Under the pieces are notes generated by a model, which saw only the letters and a list, made by a program, of their open reading frames with translations, made no database searches and had not been told where the DNA came from. Shown piece after piece: positions 9,162 through 17,510 of a stretch of DNA of 64,000 nt (positions are counted from its first letter, which is position 1; the number at the start of each line of letters is the position of its first letter). This stretch comes from Paenibacillus macerans. GTDB lineage: Bacteria; Bacillota; Bacilli; Paenibacillales; Paenibacillaceae. The stretch is taken from contig NZ_UGSI01000002.1 of the NCBI RefSeq assembly GCF_900454495.1, forward strand, positions 1,213,001 through 1,277,000. Reading direction: 5' to 3'. The position numbers and the translations under genes are program-made.

Positions 9162-9198
9162 TTGACTAAATGACATAAATGATATATCGTAAATGTAA
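9162..9198 (+). promoter_or_regulatory. Operator words and weak promoter of the GntR/LacI regulator gene
   Basis: TTGACT at 9162-9167 could be a -35. Directly behind it are TAAATGACATA (9167-9177), TAAATGATATA (9176-9186) and a shorter TAAATGTA (9190-9197). The same 11-base word occurs twice in front of the permease operon at 10604 and 10630. This suggests that one regulator binds both sites and controls its own gene. Confidence 0.5.
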
Positions 9199-9226
9199 AA
9201 AGAGAAAAAAATAGGAGAATCCAAGC

Positions 9227-10525
9227 ATGCAAAACGAGCGAAAACCGTTATATATGCAGATTCAAGAGCATTTCAAAAATCAGATTTTGAGAGGCGAACT
9301 GCGGGAAAACGAAAAAATCCCCTCCGAAAAAGAGCTGATGGAGCAGTTTGACGTCAGCCGGATCACCGTCGCCAACGCGCTGACGCAGCTGGCCAAGGAC
9401 GGATGGATTTATCGCATCCCGGGCAGGGGGAGCTTCGTCGGCGAGAACATTAAGGAGCTGATGGGCGGCTCCCATGTCCATGAATCGGGTTCGGGGATGC
9501 GCACGGAGAACGGCGGAGGCAGCGTCGGCGGTACGAGCGGTACGAGCGGTACGAGCGGTATGGGCGGTGCGGCAAATACGAGCCCGGTGACCGCAGCGGC
9601 GGCCACAGGGGCGGACAAAATGCCCTATCCCCCGGATACCGCGCCGCCTGGAGGCGAAGGAAGAAAGACGATCGGCCTTGTCATGCCGCTTCTCGTCGAC
9701 TATTTTGGCATCCGCCTGATCCAGGGCATCAACAACGTCATCGAAAACAGCGGGTACAGCCTGCACATCGTGCTGACGTACAACTCGATCGAACGGGAAA
9801 AAGAGGCGATTCAAGACCTGCTCCGCAAAGGGGCGGCGGGGCTGATCATTTTCCCATGTGACGCGGAGACGTACAATGAGGAAATCCTGGCGTTGAAGCT
9901 CAGCGGTTTCCCGTTTGTGCTGCTCGACCGGTATTTGCCGGGGATCGCCACGAATGTGGCGCGCAGCGACGGCCTGATCGGCGGGCAGCTCGCCGTCGAT
10001 TATTTGTGGAGCCTCGGGCACCGCGATATCGCCATCTGCTCCGATTCGCCGCTGCCGACAATTACGGTCGAGGACCGGATTAACGGCTATATGGAGGCTT
10101 TGAAGCAAAAAGAGGCGATGATTAATCCGGCGCTTATTCTGACCGATTTCAACGTCGACTACAGCGGCATCGACAAAACGCATCCCCTGTACCGGTTTAT
10201 CAAAAACCGGATCGCCACGGCCTACATTACGCTGAACGGACGGCTGGGGCTGCATATTTATTCGATTTGCAAAGAACTCGGCCTTCAAGTTCCGGAGGAC
10301 GTGTCGATTCTTACCTTTGACGATCCTTCGCCGGGCCTGCATGAGTGGGGATACTTTTCGCATATTTCCCAATCCGAAGTCGACATGGGGGAGGCGGCCG
10401 CCAACATTTTGCTGCAAATTTTCGAAAATTCCGACAATAAAGAGCCGGGTTATGCCAAGGTCATTTTGCAGCCGAAACTGATTGAAAGCCAGTCCACCGG
10501 CCCGTTGATCCACGAGAAGCGATAA
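9227..10525 (+). CDS. GntR-type DNA-binding / LacI-type sensor hybrid regulator
   Basis: 432 residues. Residues 1-75 form a GntR winged helix (LYMQIQEHFKNQI, IPSEKELMEQFDVSRITVANAL, PGRGSFV). Residues about 147-425 are a periplasmic-binding-protein-like sensor of the LacI type (TIGLVMPLL, VLLDRYLPGI, DDPSPGLHEWG), as in AraR-like sugar repressors. The two are joined by an unusually long Gly/Ser/Ala-rich linker (about 75-146) containing three successive GTS units. It is followed by its own terminator and then by the promoter of the importer/mannosidase operon, so it is the probable repressor of that operon with a sugar as ligand. Confidence 0.88.
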   Translation: MQNERKPLYMQIQEHFKNQILRGELRENEKIPSEKELMEQFDVSRITVANALTQLAKDGWIYRIPGRGSFVGENIKELMGGSHVHESGSGMRTENGGGSVGGTSGTSGTSGMGGAANTSPVTAAAATGADKMPYPPDTAPPGGEGRKTIGLVMPLLVDYFGIRLIQGINNVIENSGYSLHIVLTYNSIEREKEAIQDLLRKGAAGLIIFPCDAETYNEEILALKLSGFPFVLLDRYLPGIATNVARSDGLIGGQLAVDYLWSLGHRDIAICSDSPLPTITVEDRINGYMEALKQKEAMINPALILTDFNVDYSGIDKTHPLYRFIKNRIATAYITLNGRLGLHIYSICKELGLQVPEDVSILTFDDPSPGLHEWGYFSHISQSEVDMGEAAANILLQIFENSDNKEPGYAKVILQPKLIESQSTGPLIHEKR

Positions 10526-10551
10526 TCCAAGCAGCCTGCAAAGAATCCGGG

Positions 10552-10587
10552 CGTCTGCATGAATCACCATTGCAGGCGTCTTTTTTT
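10552..10587 (+). terminator. Terminator after the GntR/LacI regulator gene
   Basis: An imperfect stem (GTCTGCAT arm near 10553-10560 with ATTGCAGGC at 10569-10577, one G-U pair) is followed by seven T residues at 10581-10587. Confidence 0.75.
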
Positions 10588-10603
10588 ACGCGAAAATTAG
10601 CGA

Positions 10604-10652
10604 TAAATGATATATCTAATATCTTGACATAAATGACATAGTAAAATATATT
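10604..10652 (+). promoter_or_regulatory. Promoter with two operator words for the importer/mannosidase operon
   Basis: TTGACA (10624-10629), a 17-base spacer and TATATT (10647-10652) form a good vegetative promoter. TAAATGATATA lies just upstream (10604-10614) and TAAATGACATA fills the spacer (10630-10640). A protein bound there would block RNA polymerase. Confidence 0.75.
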
Positions 10653-10727
10653 TAATAACACAAACGACTAGTCAGATGTAAGCGCATACGTGCAGGTGGA
10701 ATTGGGGTAAGGAGGTCAGAAGCAGGT

Positions 10728-11729
10728 ATGGAAAAAACGGCAGAACGGGGGGGAAGTCCTTCTTTCCGGCGGGGGCGTCGGCAGGTATTCGGCAGGCATA
10801 AGGATGCTTGGATCGCTGCGGTCATCCTTGTGCCGATGTTTTTGTTTTGGCTAATAGTCTCCGGTTTTCCGACGTTGTTCGGCTTTGGGCTCGGTTTTTT
10901 TGAATGGATTGGTCTGGCGTCCTCGCCGAAATTCATCGGGTTCGATAATTTCATTAGCTTCTTTAACAACCCGGTTTATACCGGAGCTTTGTGGAGGTCG
11001 GTGTGGCTGGGCGGACTGGTCACGGTCATTACGCTGGCGGCGGGTTTTGGGGCCGCGCTGCTGATGAATATGCCGCTCATGGGCAAAGGCTTTTACCGCT
11101 CGATTTGGTATATTCCCGCCGTTACGGCGACTGTAGCGACGACGCAGGTATTCAACATTTTTTTGGATTCGAATAACGGGGTCATCAACAATTTGCTGAA
11201 AGCGCTGGGCAAGGAACCGGTCGTATGGCAGTATTCCGTGTCCTGGGGCATTTTCTGGATCGTCGTTTATTCCGTCTGGAAAGGCGTCGGAGGAGCGGCG
11301 CTCATCTGGCTCGCCGGGCTCCAATCGGTCGACGTGTCGCTGTACGAGGCGGCGGAGATCGACGGGGCGGGACGCTGGGGGAAGCTGCGATATGTCACAC
11401 TCCCCGGCCTGAAGCCGATCGCGACCTATATCGTGATCACCAATCTGATCGCGGCGATTCAAATCTACGAACAGGTGCTGTTCATTACGAACGGGGGGCC
11501 GTACGGACAAACCGAAGTGCTCGTTTTCCGCATTTACCGCGACGGTTTCTGGGACTTCAATTTGGGCATGGCCGGCGCTTCGTCTTTGATTATGGCGGTC
11601 ATCGTGATCGTCATCACCGTGCTGTATTACAACTGGTCAACCCGTACGGACAAACGGACGACGATTCCGATCAAACCGGTTAAAAAGGGGGCGGGAAACC
11701 ATGCCGGAAACGTTAAGCGCGAAGTTTAA
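10728..11729 (+). CDS. ABC transporter permease, MalF-like
   Basis: 333 residues. A cytoplasmic N-terminal tail of about 25 basic residues precedes six hydrophobic segments. The EAA loop reads YEAAEIDGAGRWGKL. It is the first gene of the glycan operon, 76 bases after the -10, with AAGGAGG upstream of ATG 10728, and overlaps the next permease by 29 bases. It probably forms the channel for a mannose-containing oligosaccharide, judged from the enzymes downstream. No ATPase is encoded nearby. Confidence 0.88.
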   Translation: MEKTAERGGSPSFRRGRRQVFGRHKDAWIAAVILVPMFLFWLIVSGFPTLFGFGLGFFEWIGLASSPKFIGFDNFISFFNNPVYTGALWRSVWLGGLVTVITLAAGFGAALLMNMPLMGKGFYRSIWYIPAVTATVATTQVFNIFLDSNNGVINNLLKALGKEPVVWQYSVSWGIFWIVVYSVWKGVGGAALIWLAGLQSVDVSLYEAAEIDGAGRWGKLRYVTLPGLKPIATYIVITNLIAAIQIYEQVLFITNGGPYGQTEVLVFRIYRDGFWDFNLGMAGASSLIMAVIVIVITVLYYNWSTRTDKRTTIPIKPVKKGAGNHAGNVKREV

Positions 11730-12624
11730 AAAGCAATGGAAGCCCGTATACCTGTTAGGCCATATCCTATTGCTCGGCATCGGCCTGATTTTGCTTTATC
11801 CGCTGATTTTCATGGTGCTCGCCGGATTTTTCACGAAAACGGAGTTTACCTCCACGGTGCTGGGCATATTCCCGATTCCAAAAGCGCCGACGCTGGAAAA
11901 TTTCAAGGCTCTGATCGTCGGATCGACCGACGCCGCCGTCACCACCTATTTGAAAAACTCAATCATCCGCACGGCCTACAACACGTTTTGGGCGATTCTG
12001 ACTTCTTTTTTGGCCGGTTATGTATTTGCGCGGCTCCGGTTTAAAGGAAGGGATACGCTGTTTCTAATCCTGCTGGCGACGCAGATGATCCCGGGCACGC
12101 TGGCGATCATTCCGACGTACCTGGAATTTGCCCGCTTTCCTTTTGCCGGGGGCAACCATATTTTCACCGGAGGAACCGGCATTTTGGACTCGTGGTGGAT
12201 TTATTTGATCGGCGGGCCCGCCATCAACATTATGGGCACGTTTTTGGTCAAGCAATCGCTCGAAAAAGTTCCGTTGGAAATCGATGAAGCGGCGATCGTC
12301 GACGGCGCCGGGACGGTCCGCCTGATTTTTCAAATCCTATTCCCGCTGCAGCTTCCTATTATGGCTTTTATCGCTATTACGACGGCACTCGGTACGTGGA
12401 ACGATTTCATTACACCGTTTTTCTATACGACCAGCGACCATTTGCAAACGCTTCCGGCGGCGATTACGAGATTGTCCTCCGTCGGGGCCAGTCCGGGCGC
12501 GGTAATCAACTACCCGATGATCATCACGCTGAGCCTTGGCATTACGCTGCCCGCGCTGCTGATTTTTGCCTTCTTCCAGAAGTACATCGTCCAGGGGTTG
12601 GCCAACACGGGGATCAAAGGGTAG
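11701..12624 (+). CDS. ABC transporter permease, MalG-like
   Basis: 307 residues with six hydrophobic segments and the EAA loop EIDEAAIVDGAGTVR. It overlaps the preceding permease, consistent with coupled translation of the pair. The first periplasmic loop is longer than usual (about residues 30-70). A small GTGTAT/ATACAC hairpin (12652-12667) between this gene and the binding-protein gene may protect or separate the downstream message. Confidence 0.88.
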   Translation: MPETLSAKFKKQWKPVYLLGHILLLGIGLILLYPLIFMVLAGFFTKTEFTSTVLGIFPIPKAPTLENFKALIVGSTDAAVTTYLKNSIIRTAYNTFWAILTSFLAGYVFARLRFKGRDTLFLILLATQMIPGTLAIIPTYLEFARFPFAGGNHIFTGGTGILDSWWIYLIGGPAINIMGTFLVKQSLEKVPLEIDEAAIVDGAGTVRLIFQILFPLQLPIMAFIAITTALGTWNDFITPFFYTTSDHLQTLPAAITRLSSVGASPGAVINYPMIITLSLGITLPALLIFAFFQKYIVQGLANTGIKG

Positions 12625-12696
12625 GTACATGCGGCCTGTCTGCTTTTTGGAGTGTATATCGATACACATGATTTCTTAATAAATGGAGGGGTACGA

Positions 12697-14169
12697 ATGC
12701 GGCTTAAAAAGATGAGCGCCATCGCGCTTACGCTTATGTTATCCATCGGTTTGGCGGCTTGTTCGTCAGGGGGGAGCGGGACGGCCGGAGGCAACGCGGG
12801 GACGGGCGAACCCGGCACGGCCCAATCGGAAGGCGGTGGCGCAAACACGTCGGAAACGGCGGGCGGCACGACGATCACTGTACTCAATGAAGGTGCGGTC
12901 GGTATCGGCGTTGGGGTGCTGAACGATTTGCTGGAGAAAAAGAAGCAGTCCCTCATTAAGGATGAAACGCAAAATCCGCGCATTGCGGAGGAGGACTTCT
13001 CGTATACTCCCGGCCAACCTTTGAAAAAAGCCGGCGTATTCCCGTATTACTACCAATCGATCATCATCGATAAGCTCAAGAGCAAGAACATTACCGCCAA
13101 AACGGAGGATTGGGGCTGGGGCGAGCCACTGATCCAGAAACAAACGGCCGGGTTCCTGGCGAAAAACATGCCCGACATCATCGTCGGCGAAACGCAAATG
13201 CCGGGCTTTGCCCAGCAGGGCCTGCTGGAGCCGTTCCCGGAGGAGATGGCCAAGGAGATTCGCGAAAAAACCGCCCCGGCGGCTTGGAAGCCGATGGAAT
13301 ACGACGGGAAAATTTACGGCTTCGCTTCCCAACCGGGCGTCAGCAGCTTGTTTTGGAACAAGAAGCTGGTGCAGGAGGCCGGCCTCGATCCGAACCAAGC
13401 GCCGGCGACCTGGGAGGAGTTTGCCGCCAATGTGCAGAAGGTGACGGAAGCCGGGGGCGGCAAGTTTTACGGGGGCGGGGTGTACGCCGGGCCGAACGCG
13501 GGCGGATATTTGCGGTACGGCACGCTGCTTGTCATTAACGGCGGCGGTTTTGCCGACGATCGGGGCCAGCCGGTGTTCAACTCGGACGCCAACGTAGAAA
13601 CGGTGCAGTTCCTGAAGCGGCTGAATGCGGGCCATCCGGCCGGGCTGATGGTCAATACGAACGAAGGCACCTATTTTGACGCCTTCAAGAAAGGCCAGAT
13701 CGCCTACCTGATCGATGGACCCTGGCGCGCGATCGAAAGCGCGCAGATCGGCATCGACTACGGGATGGCGCAAATTCCGCTGTCGCCGGACGGCCAGCCC
13801 GGCAACATTACGATCGGCGCGGCGTTCCACGCGGTGCCTAAAGACGCGAAAAACAAAGAGGCGGCGTTCGAATACATCCGCGCGATGTACAGCGGGGGAA
13901 TTCAACAGCTGATCGCCGATACCGGAGTCCGCTCGCCGGTGCTGAAATCGATCGCCGAATCGGAAGGCTACAAGTCCGCCCATCCGGAGATGTACCAGCA
14001 TTATCTGGCCATGTCCGGCAATGTGCAGGGGCTGCCGACGTTCGCGAAGGAAGATTCGAAGGTGTGGCAAATGTTCGGCGACGCGGTCACCAAATCGCTG
14101 ATGACAAACGGGGACATCAAGGCGATTTTGGACGAAGCGCAGAAAAAAGCGGAGGCGGTTACGAAGTAA
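12697..14169 (+). CDS. ABC oligosaccharide-binding lipoprotein
   Basis: 490 residues with a clear lipoprotein signal: MRLKKM start, hydrophobic run, lipobox LAAC with Cys22, then a Gly/Ser/Thr-rich tether of about 45 residues. The remainder fits the extracellular solute-binding family 1 (YYYQSIIIDKL, SQPGVSSLFWNKKLVQEAGL, YLIDGPWRAIESAQ). The start at 12697 has GGAGG at proper spacing; an ATG 15 codons earlier has none and would spoil the signal peptide. It serves the two preceding permeases. The segment between the tether and the first core strand is longer than in MalE. Confidence 0.87.
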   Translation: MRLKKMSAIALTLMLSIGLAACSSGGSGTAGGNAGTGEPGTAQSEGGGANTSETAGGTTITVLNEGAVGIGVGVLNDLLEKKKQSLIKDETQNPRIAEEDFSYTPGQPLKKAGVFPYYYQSIIIDKLKSKNITAKTEDWGWGEPLIQKQTAGFLAKNMPDIIVGETQMPGFAQQGLLEPFPEEMAKEIREKTAPAAWKPMEYDGKIYGFASQPGVSSLFWNKKLVQEAGLDPNQAPATWEEFAANVQKVTEAGGGKFYGGGVYAGPNAGGYLRYGTLLVINGGGFADDRGQPVFNSDANVETVQFLKRLNAGHPAGLMVNTNEGTYFDAFKKGQIAYLIDGPWRAIESAQIGIDYGMAQIPLSPDGQPGNITIGAAFHAVPKDAKNKEAAFEYIRAMYSGGIQQLIADTGVRSPVLKSIAESEGYKSAHPEMYQHYLAMSGNVQGLPTFAKEDSKVWQMFGDAVTKSLMTNGDIKAILDEAQKKAEAVTK

Positions 14170-14197
14170 AACGGCGGTTAGGCGGATAGGCGGATAG

Positions 14198-14227
14198 GAG
14201 GACTGCAAGAGGCCAGTCCTCTTCTTT
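14198..14227 (+). terminator. Internal, probably leaky terminator between binding protein and mannosidase
   Basis: GAGGACTG (14198-14205) pairs with CAGTCCTC (14214-14221) and is followed by TTCTTTT. It would lower expression of the enzyme genes relative to the transporter genes, or leave a stabilised 3' end on the transporter message. Confidence 0.55.
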
Positions 14228-14256
14228 TGTAAATTTAAAGGAGAGAGTGATGCAGC

Positions 14257-17200
14257 ATGCCGTATGAAACAAATCAGATCATGACGCAAAAGGCCAAACA
14301 GCGGCTTACCAAGCTGGAGAGCTACATATATCGTCCTGTGGAAACCTTGGCCGTGACGGCTTGGGTCACGCGGGAGCCGGTCCCTTACGCGGAGCGGAAA
14401 AGCGGAAAGCAGACGGAGCTCAAGACCGGCGGCAAATGGGGAGAACTGTGGGATTGCGCCTGGTTTCATTTTCGCGGGGAGGTACCGAAGACGCTTGCCG
14501 GCAGTAAGGTGGTGCTGCTGATCGACATTAGCGGAGAGCTATGCTTGGTGGATAAGAAGGGAGTTCCTTATCAGGGATTAACGAACGTCAGTTCCGGGTT
14601 CGACTACAGCTTGGGGCGTCCCGGCAAGCGGGTGGTGGACGTCAGTCCCGCGGCTAAAGGCGGGGAAACGATCGATTTGTGGGGCGACGGCGGCTGCAAC
14701 GACCTGTTCGGAGAGTTTCGGAGCGGTACGTTGCAGGAAGCTTGCATCGCCGTCTGCAACGAGGAAGCCCGGAGTTTGTATTACGACCTGGAGGTGCTGA
14801 TCGAACTGGCCGAGCAATTGCCGGAAACGAGCGCGAGAAAAGCGCGGGTGCTTCAAGCCGTATACGATGCGGCGAACCTGCTGGCCGAAATCAACGACGA
14901 GACGGTGCGCCTGGCGAAGGAGCGGGTATCCGGCGAGCTGGCGATGCGGGGCGGCGATCCCGTATTGACAGTCAGCGCGATCGGGCACGCGCATATCGAT
15001 CTGGCCTGGCTGTGGCCGATCCGGGAAACGATCCGCAAAGGCGCGCGGACGTTTTCGACGGCGCTGCGCAATATGGAAAAATACCCGGACTATGTGTTTG
15101 GCGCCAGCCAGCCCCAGCTGTACCAGTGGATGAAGGAGCATTATCCGCAGCTGTACGAGCGGGTGAAGGAGCGCGTGCGGGAAGGCCGCTGGGAGGCCCA
15201 GGGAGCGATGTGGGTCGAGCCGGACACGAATATTTCCGGGGGTGAGGCGCTGGTGCGGCAAATCCTGTACGGAAAACGGTTTTTCCGCGAGGAGTTCGGC
15301 CAGGAGATGAAGGTGCTGTGGCTGCCCGACGTGTTCGGCTATACGGGAAGTCTGCCGCAGCTGCTGAAGAAATCCGGTGTCGATTACATGATGACGCAAA
15401 AATTGTCTTGGAGCACGTACAACACGCATCCGCATCACAGTTTTATGTGGGAGGGAATTGACGGGACGAAGGTGCTGACGCATCTTCCGCCGGAGGATAC
15501 GTACAACAGCCCGGCCGCGCCGCGGTCGCTGGCGAAAATTGAGCGGAGCTACCTCGACCGGAACGTATCCGGGCACGCGCTGATGCTGTTCGGGATCGGC
15601 GACGGGGGCGGCGGCCCGGGCGAGGAGCATCTGGAGCGGCTGGCGCGGGAGAAGAACCTGCTCGGCCTGCCGCCGGTCGTTCAGGAGCCTGCGCTCGCGT
15701 TCTTCCGCCGGCTGGAGCAGGAGGCTGCACGTTTCCACACCTACCGCGGCGAATTGTACCTGGAAAAACATCAGGGGACGCTGACGACGCAGGCCCGGAA
15801 CAAATGGTACAACCGCAAGCTGGAGAAAGCGCTGCGCGAGCTGGAGTTTGCGGCTTCGCTGCTGTGGGCGCTGGGCGGCGGGGCGTATCCGGCGGGACGG
15901 CTGGAGGCGATTTGGAAGGAAGTGCTGCTGTACCAGTTCCATGATATTTTGCCGGGGTCTTCGATCACGAGAGTTTACGACGAGTCTTTGGCGCGTTATG
16001 AGACGCTGTTTGGCGAGGTTCGGCCGATGATCGAGGAAACGTACGGCAGGGTTGCCGTTTTGGCAGGGTTGGCGAATGAGCCGGTGTTGTTTAATTCGCT
16101 GCCGTGGGAGCGGCGGGAATGGGTGGAATACGGCGGCCGGTGGCATTTTGTGAGCGTGCCGGGGATGGGCTGGCGGCCATTGCGGGAGGCGAGTTCGGAA
16201 ATGCTTGAGGTTCGCCCGGAACCGGGGGCGGGGGGCGAAGTGCTCGTAGCCGAGGAGCGGCGGCTGGAAAACGGCCGGCTGGCGGTCCGCTTCCATGAAG
16301 ACGGCAGCATCGCTTCACTGTACGATAAGGCGGCCGCGCGGGAGGTGTTTCCGGATGGCGCCAAGGCCAACGTGTTTACGGTGTATCATGATGACGGCGA
16401 TGCCTGGGATTTCCCGCGCGATTACCGTGACACGGTCGCAGGGGCGATGGAGCTCGTTAAGGCGTCGGCTTACGTGCAAGGGCCGAAGGCGGTCATCGAG
16501 CAGGAATACCGGTTCGGAGACTCCGTGCTAACGCAGAAAATCAGCCTGTTTCAAGGCGGCGATACGCTGCAATTTGAAACGGAGTGCGCTTGGCGGGAGT
16601 CAGGGAAAATGCTGCGGGTGGCGTTTGCGGTAAACGTCGCCAGCGAACAGGTGAACTGTGAGATTCAATTCGGCGTCATCAAGCGGCCGACGACCCGGAA
16701 CAACCGGATTGAGTTTGCCCGGGACGAAATTTGCGCCCACCACTACATCGATCTGTCGCAGCCCGATTACGGCGTGGCGCTGCTGAACGACAGCAAATAC
16801 GGGCACAGCGTGGACGGAAACGTGATCGACCTGAACCTGCTGCGCAGCCCGGGATATCCGGACCCGGCGGCGGACCGGGCGCACCACAAGTTTACGTATG
16901 CCCTTTATCCGCATACGGGCGATTTTATCGAGGCGGGCGTCTACCGTAAAGGATATGAACTGAATGTTCCGCTAACGGTGGTGGGGCCGGGGACGGTTGT
17001 GGACGGGGAGAATGCTGGGGAGAGCGGTGTCCGGACCGGCGCTGGAAATGCCGGCAACACCGGTGGCGAGACCGTCGGCAAGCACGCCGATAAGACCGCC
17101 GGCGGGCACGACGGCAAGATCGTTGGCGAGCATGACGGCAAGATCATTGGCGAGCATGAAGGCAAGATCGTCGGCGCGCACGGTGGCAAGATCAATGGCG

Positions 17201-17475
17201 AACTGGTCCGGCTGCGGCAATTTGTGCAAATCGATCACCCGAACGTGATGGTGGAAGCCGTCAAAAAAGCGGAAGACAGCGACCATTTGATCGTCCGCTT
17301 GTACGAGACGGCCGGAGCCGGAGCGCGGGCCGGGCTGGCGTTTGGGTTCGAGTGCTCCGCTATTGAAGAGGCCGACTTTCTGGAAAATCCGCTCCGCTTG
17401 CTGGCGGAGGGGGAAAGTCATATTAACCTGCAATTTACTCCTTTTGAAATCAAAACGATCCGCGTCCGTTTATAA
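14257..17475 (+). CDS. GH38 alpha-mannosidase with an inserted repeat tract
   Basis: 1072 residues, full-length GH38. An N-terminal jelly-roll-like region leads into the catalytic domain, with the metal-site motif GHAHIDLAWLW (about residues 242-252) and the nucleophile Asp358 in WLPDVFGYTG. The C-terminal beta domains follow (NGRLAVRFHEDGSI, NNRIEFARDEICAHHYIDLS). No signal peptide is present, so it should act in the cytoplasm on imported mannosides. Residues about 936-983 are six copies of an 8-residue unit (DGKIVGEH type) in a Gly-rich stretch that interrupts a late beta domain; this is not a normal GH38 feature. It sits between the importer and an unrecognised large protein, with which it probably shares a transcript. 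Confidence 0.9.
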   Translation: MPYETNQIMTQKAKQRLTKLESYIYRPVETLAVTAWVTREPVPYAERKSGKQTELKTGGKWGELWDCAWFHFRGEVPKTLAGSKVVLLIDISGELCLVDKKGVPYQGLTNVSSGFDYSLGRPGKRVVDVSPAAKGGETIDLWGDGGCNDLFGEFRSGTLQEACIAVCNEEARSLYYDLEVLIELAEQLPETSARKARVLQAVYDAANLLAEINDETVRLAKERVSGELAMRGGDPVLTVSAIGHAHIDLAWLWPIRETIRKGARTFSTALRNMEKYPDYVFGASQPQLYQWMKEHYPQLYERVKERVREGRWEAQGAMWVEPDTNISGGEALVRQILYGKRFFREEFGQEMKVLWLPDVFGYTGSLPQLLKKSGVDYMMTQKLSWSTYNTHPHHSFMWEGIDGTKVLTHLPPEDTYNSPAAPRSLAKIERSYLDRNVSGHALMLFGIGDGGGGPGEEHLERLAREKNLLGLPPVVQEPALAFFRRLEQEAARFHTYRGELYLEKHQGTLTTQARNKWYNRKLEKALRELEFAASLLWALGGGAYPAGRLEAIWKEVLLYQFHDILPGSSITRVYDESLARYETLFGEVRPMIEETYGRVAVLAGLANEPVLFNSLPWERREWVEYGGRWHFVSVPGMGWRPLREASSEMLEVRPEPGAGGEVLVAEERRLENGRLAVRFHEDGSIASLYDKAAAREVFPDGAKANVFTVYHDDGDAWDFPRDYRDTVAGAMELVKASAYVQGPKAVIEQEYRFGDSVLTQKISLFQGGDTLQFETECAWRESGKMLRVAFAVNVASEQVNCEIQFGVIKRPTTRNNRIEFARDEICAHHYIDLSQPDYGVALLNDSKYGHSVDGNVIDLNLLRSPGYPDPAADRAHHKFTYALYPHTGDFIEAGVYRKGYELNVPLTVVGPGTVVDGENAGESGVRTGAGNAGNTGGETVGKHADKTAGGHDGKIVGEHDGKIIGEHEGKIVGAHGGKINGELVRLRQFVQIDHPNVMVEAVKKAEDSDHLIVRLYETAGAGARAGLAFGFECSAIEEADFLENPLRLLAEGESHINLQFTPFEIKTIRVRL
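17062..17205 (+). repeat. In-frame 24-bp minisatellite inside the mannosidase gene
   Basis: Six 24-base units encode GGETVGKH, ADKTAGGH, DGKIVGEH, DGKIIGEH, EGKIVGAH and GGKINGEL. Units 3 to 6 differ by few bases, so the array is recent. The reading frame is kept throughout. Confidence 0.85.
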
Positions 17476-17510
17476 CGGGCGTTAAAAGAGGAGCGAAGGA
17501 GGAGCGGTGA

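Noticed and set aside
12766..14469. 567-codon minus-strand frame opposite the binding-protein gene
   Set aside because: Arg/His/Leu-rich composition typical of a shadow; the plus-strand lipoprotein with lipobox is clearly real.
14578..16296. 572-codon minus-strand frame opposite the mannosidase
   Set aside because: Shadow of a recognised GH38 gene; no motifs or start signals.
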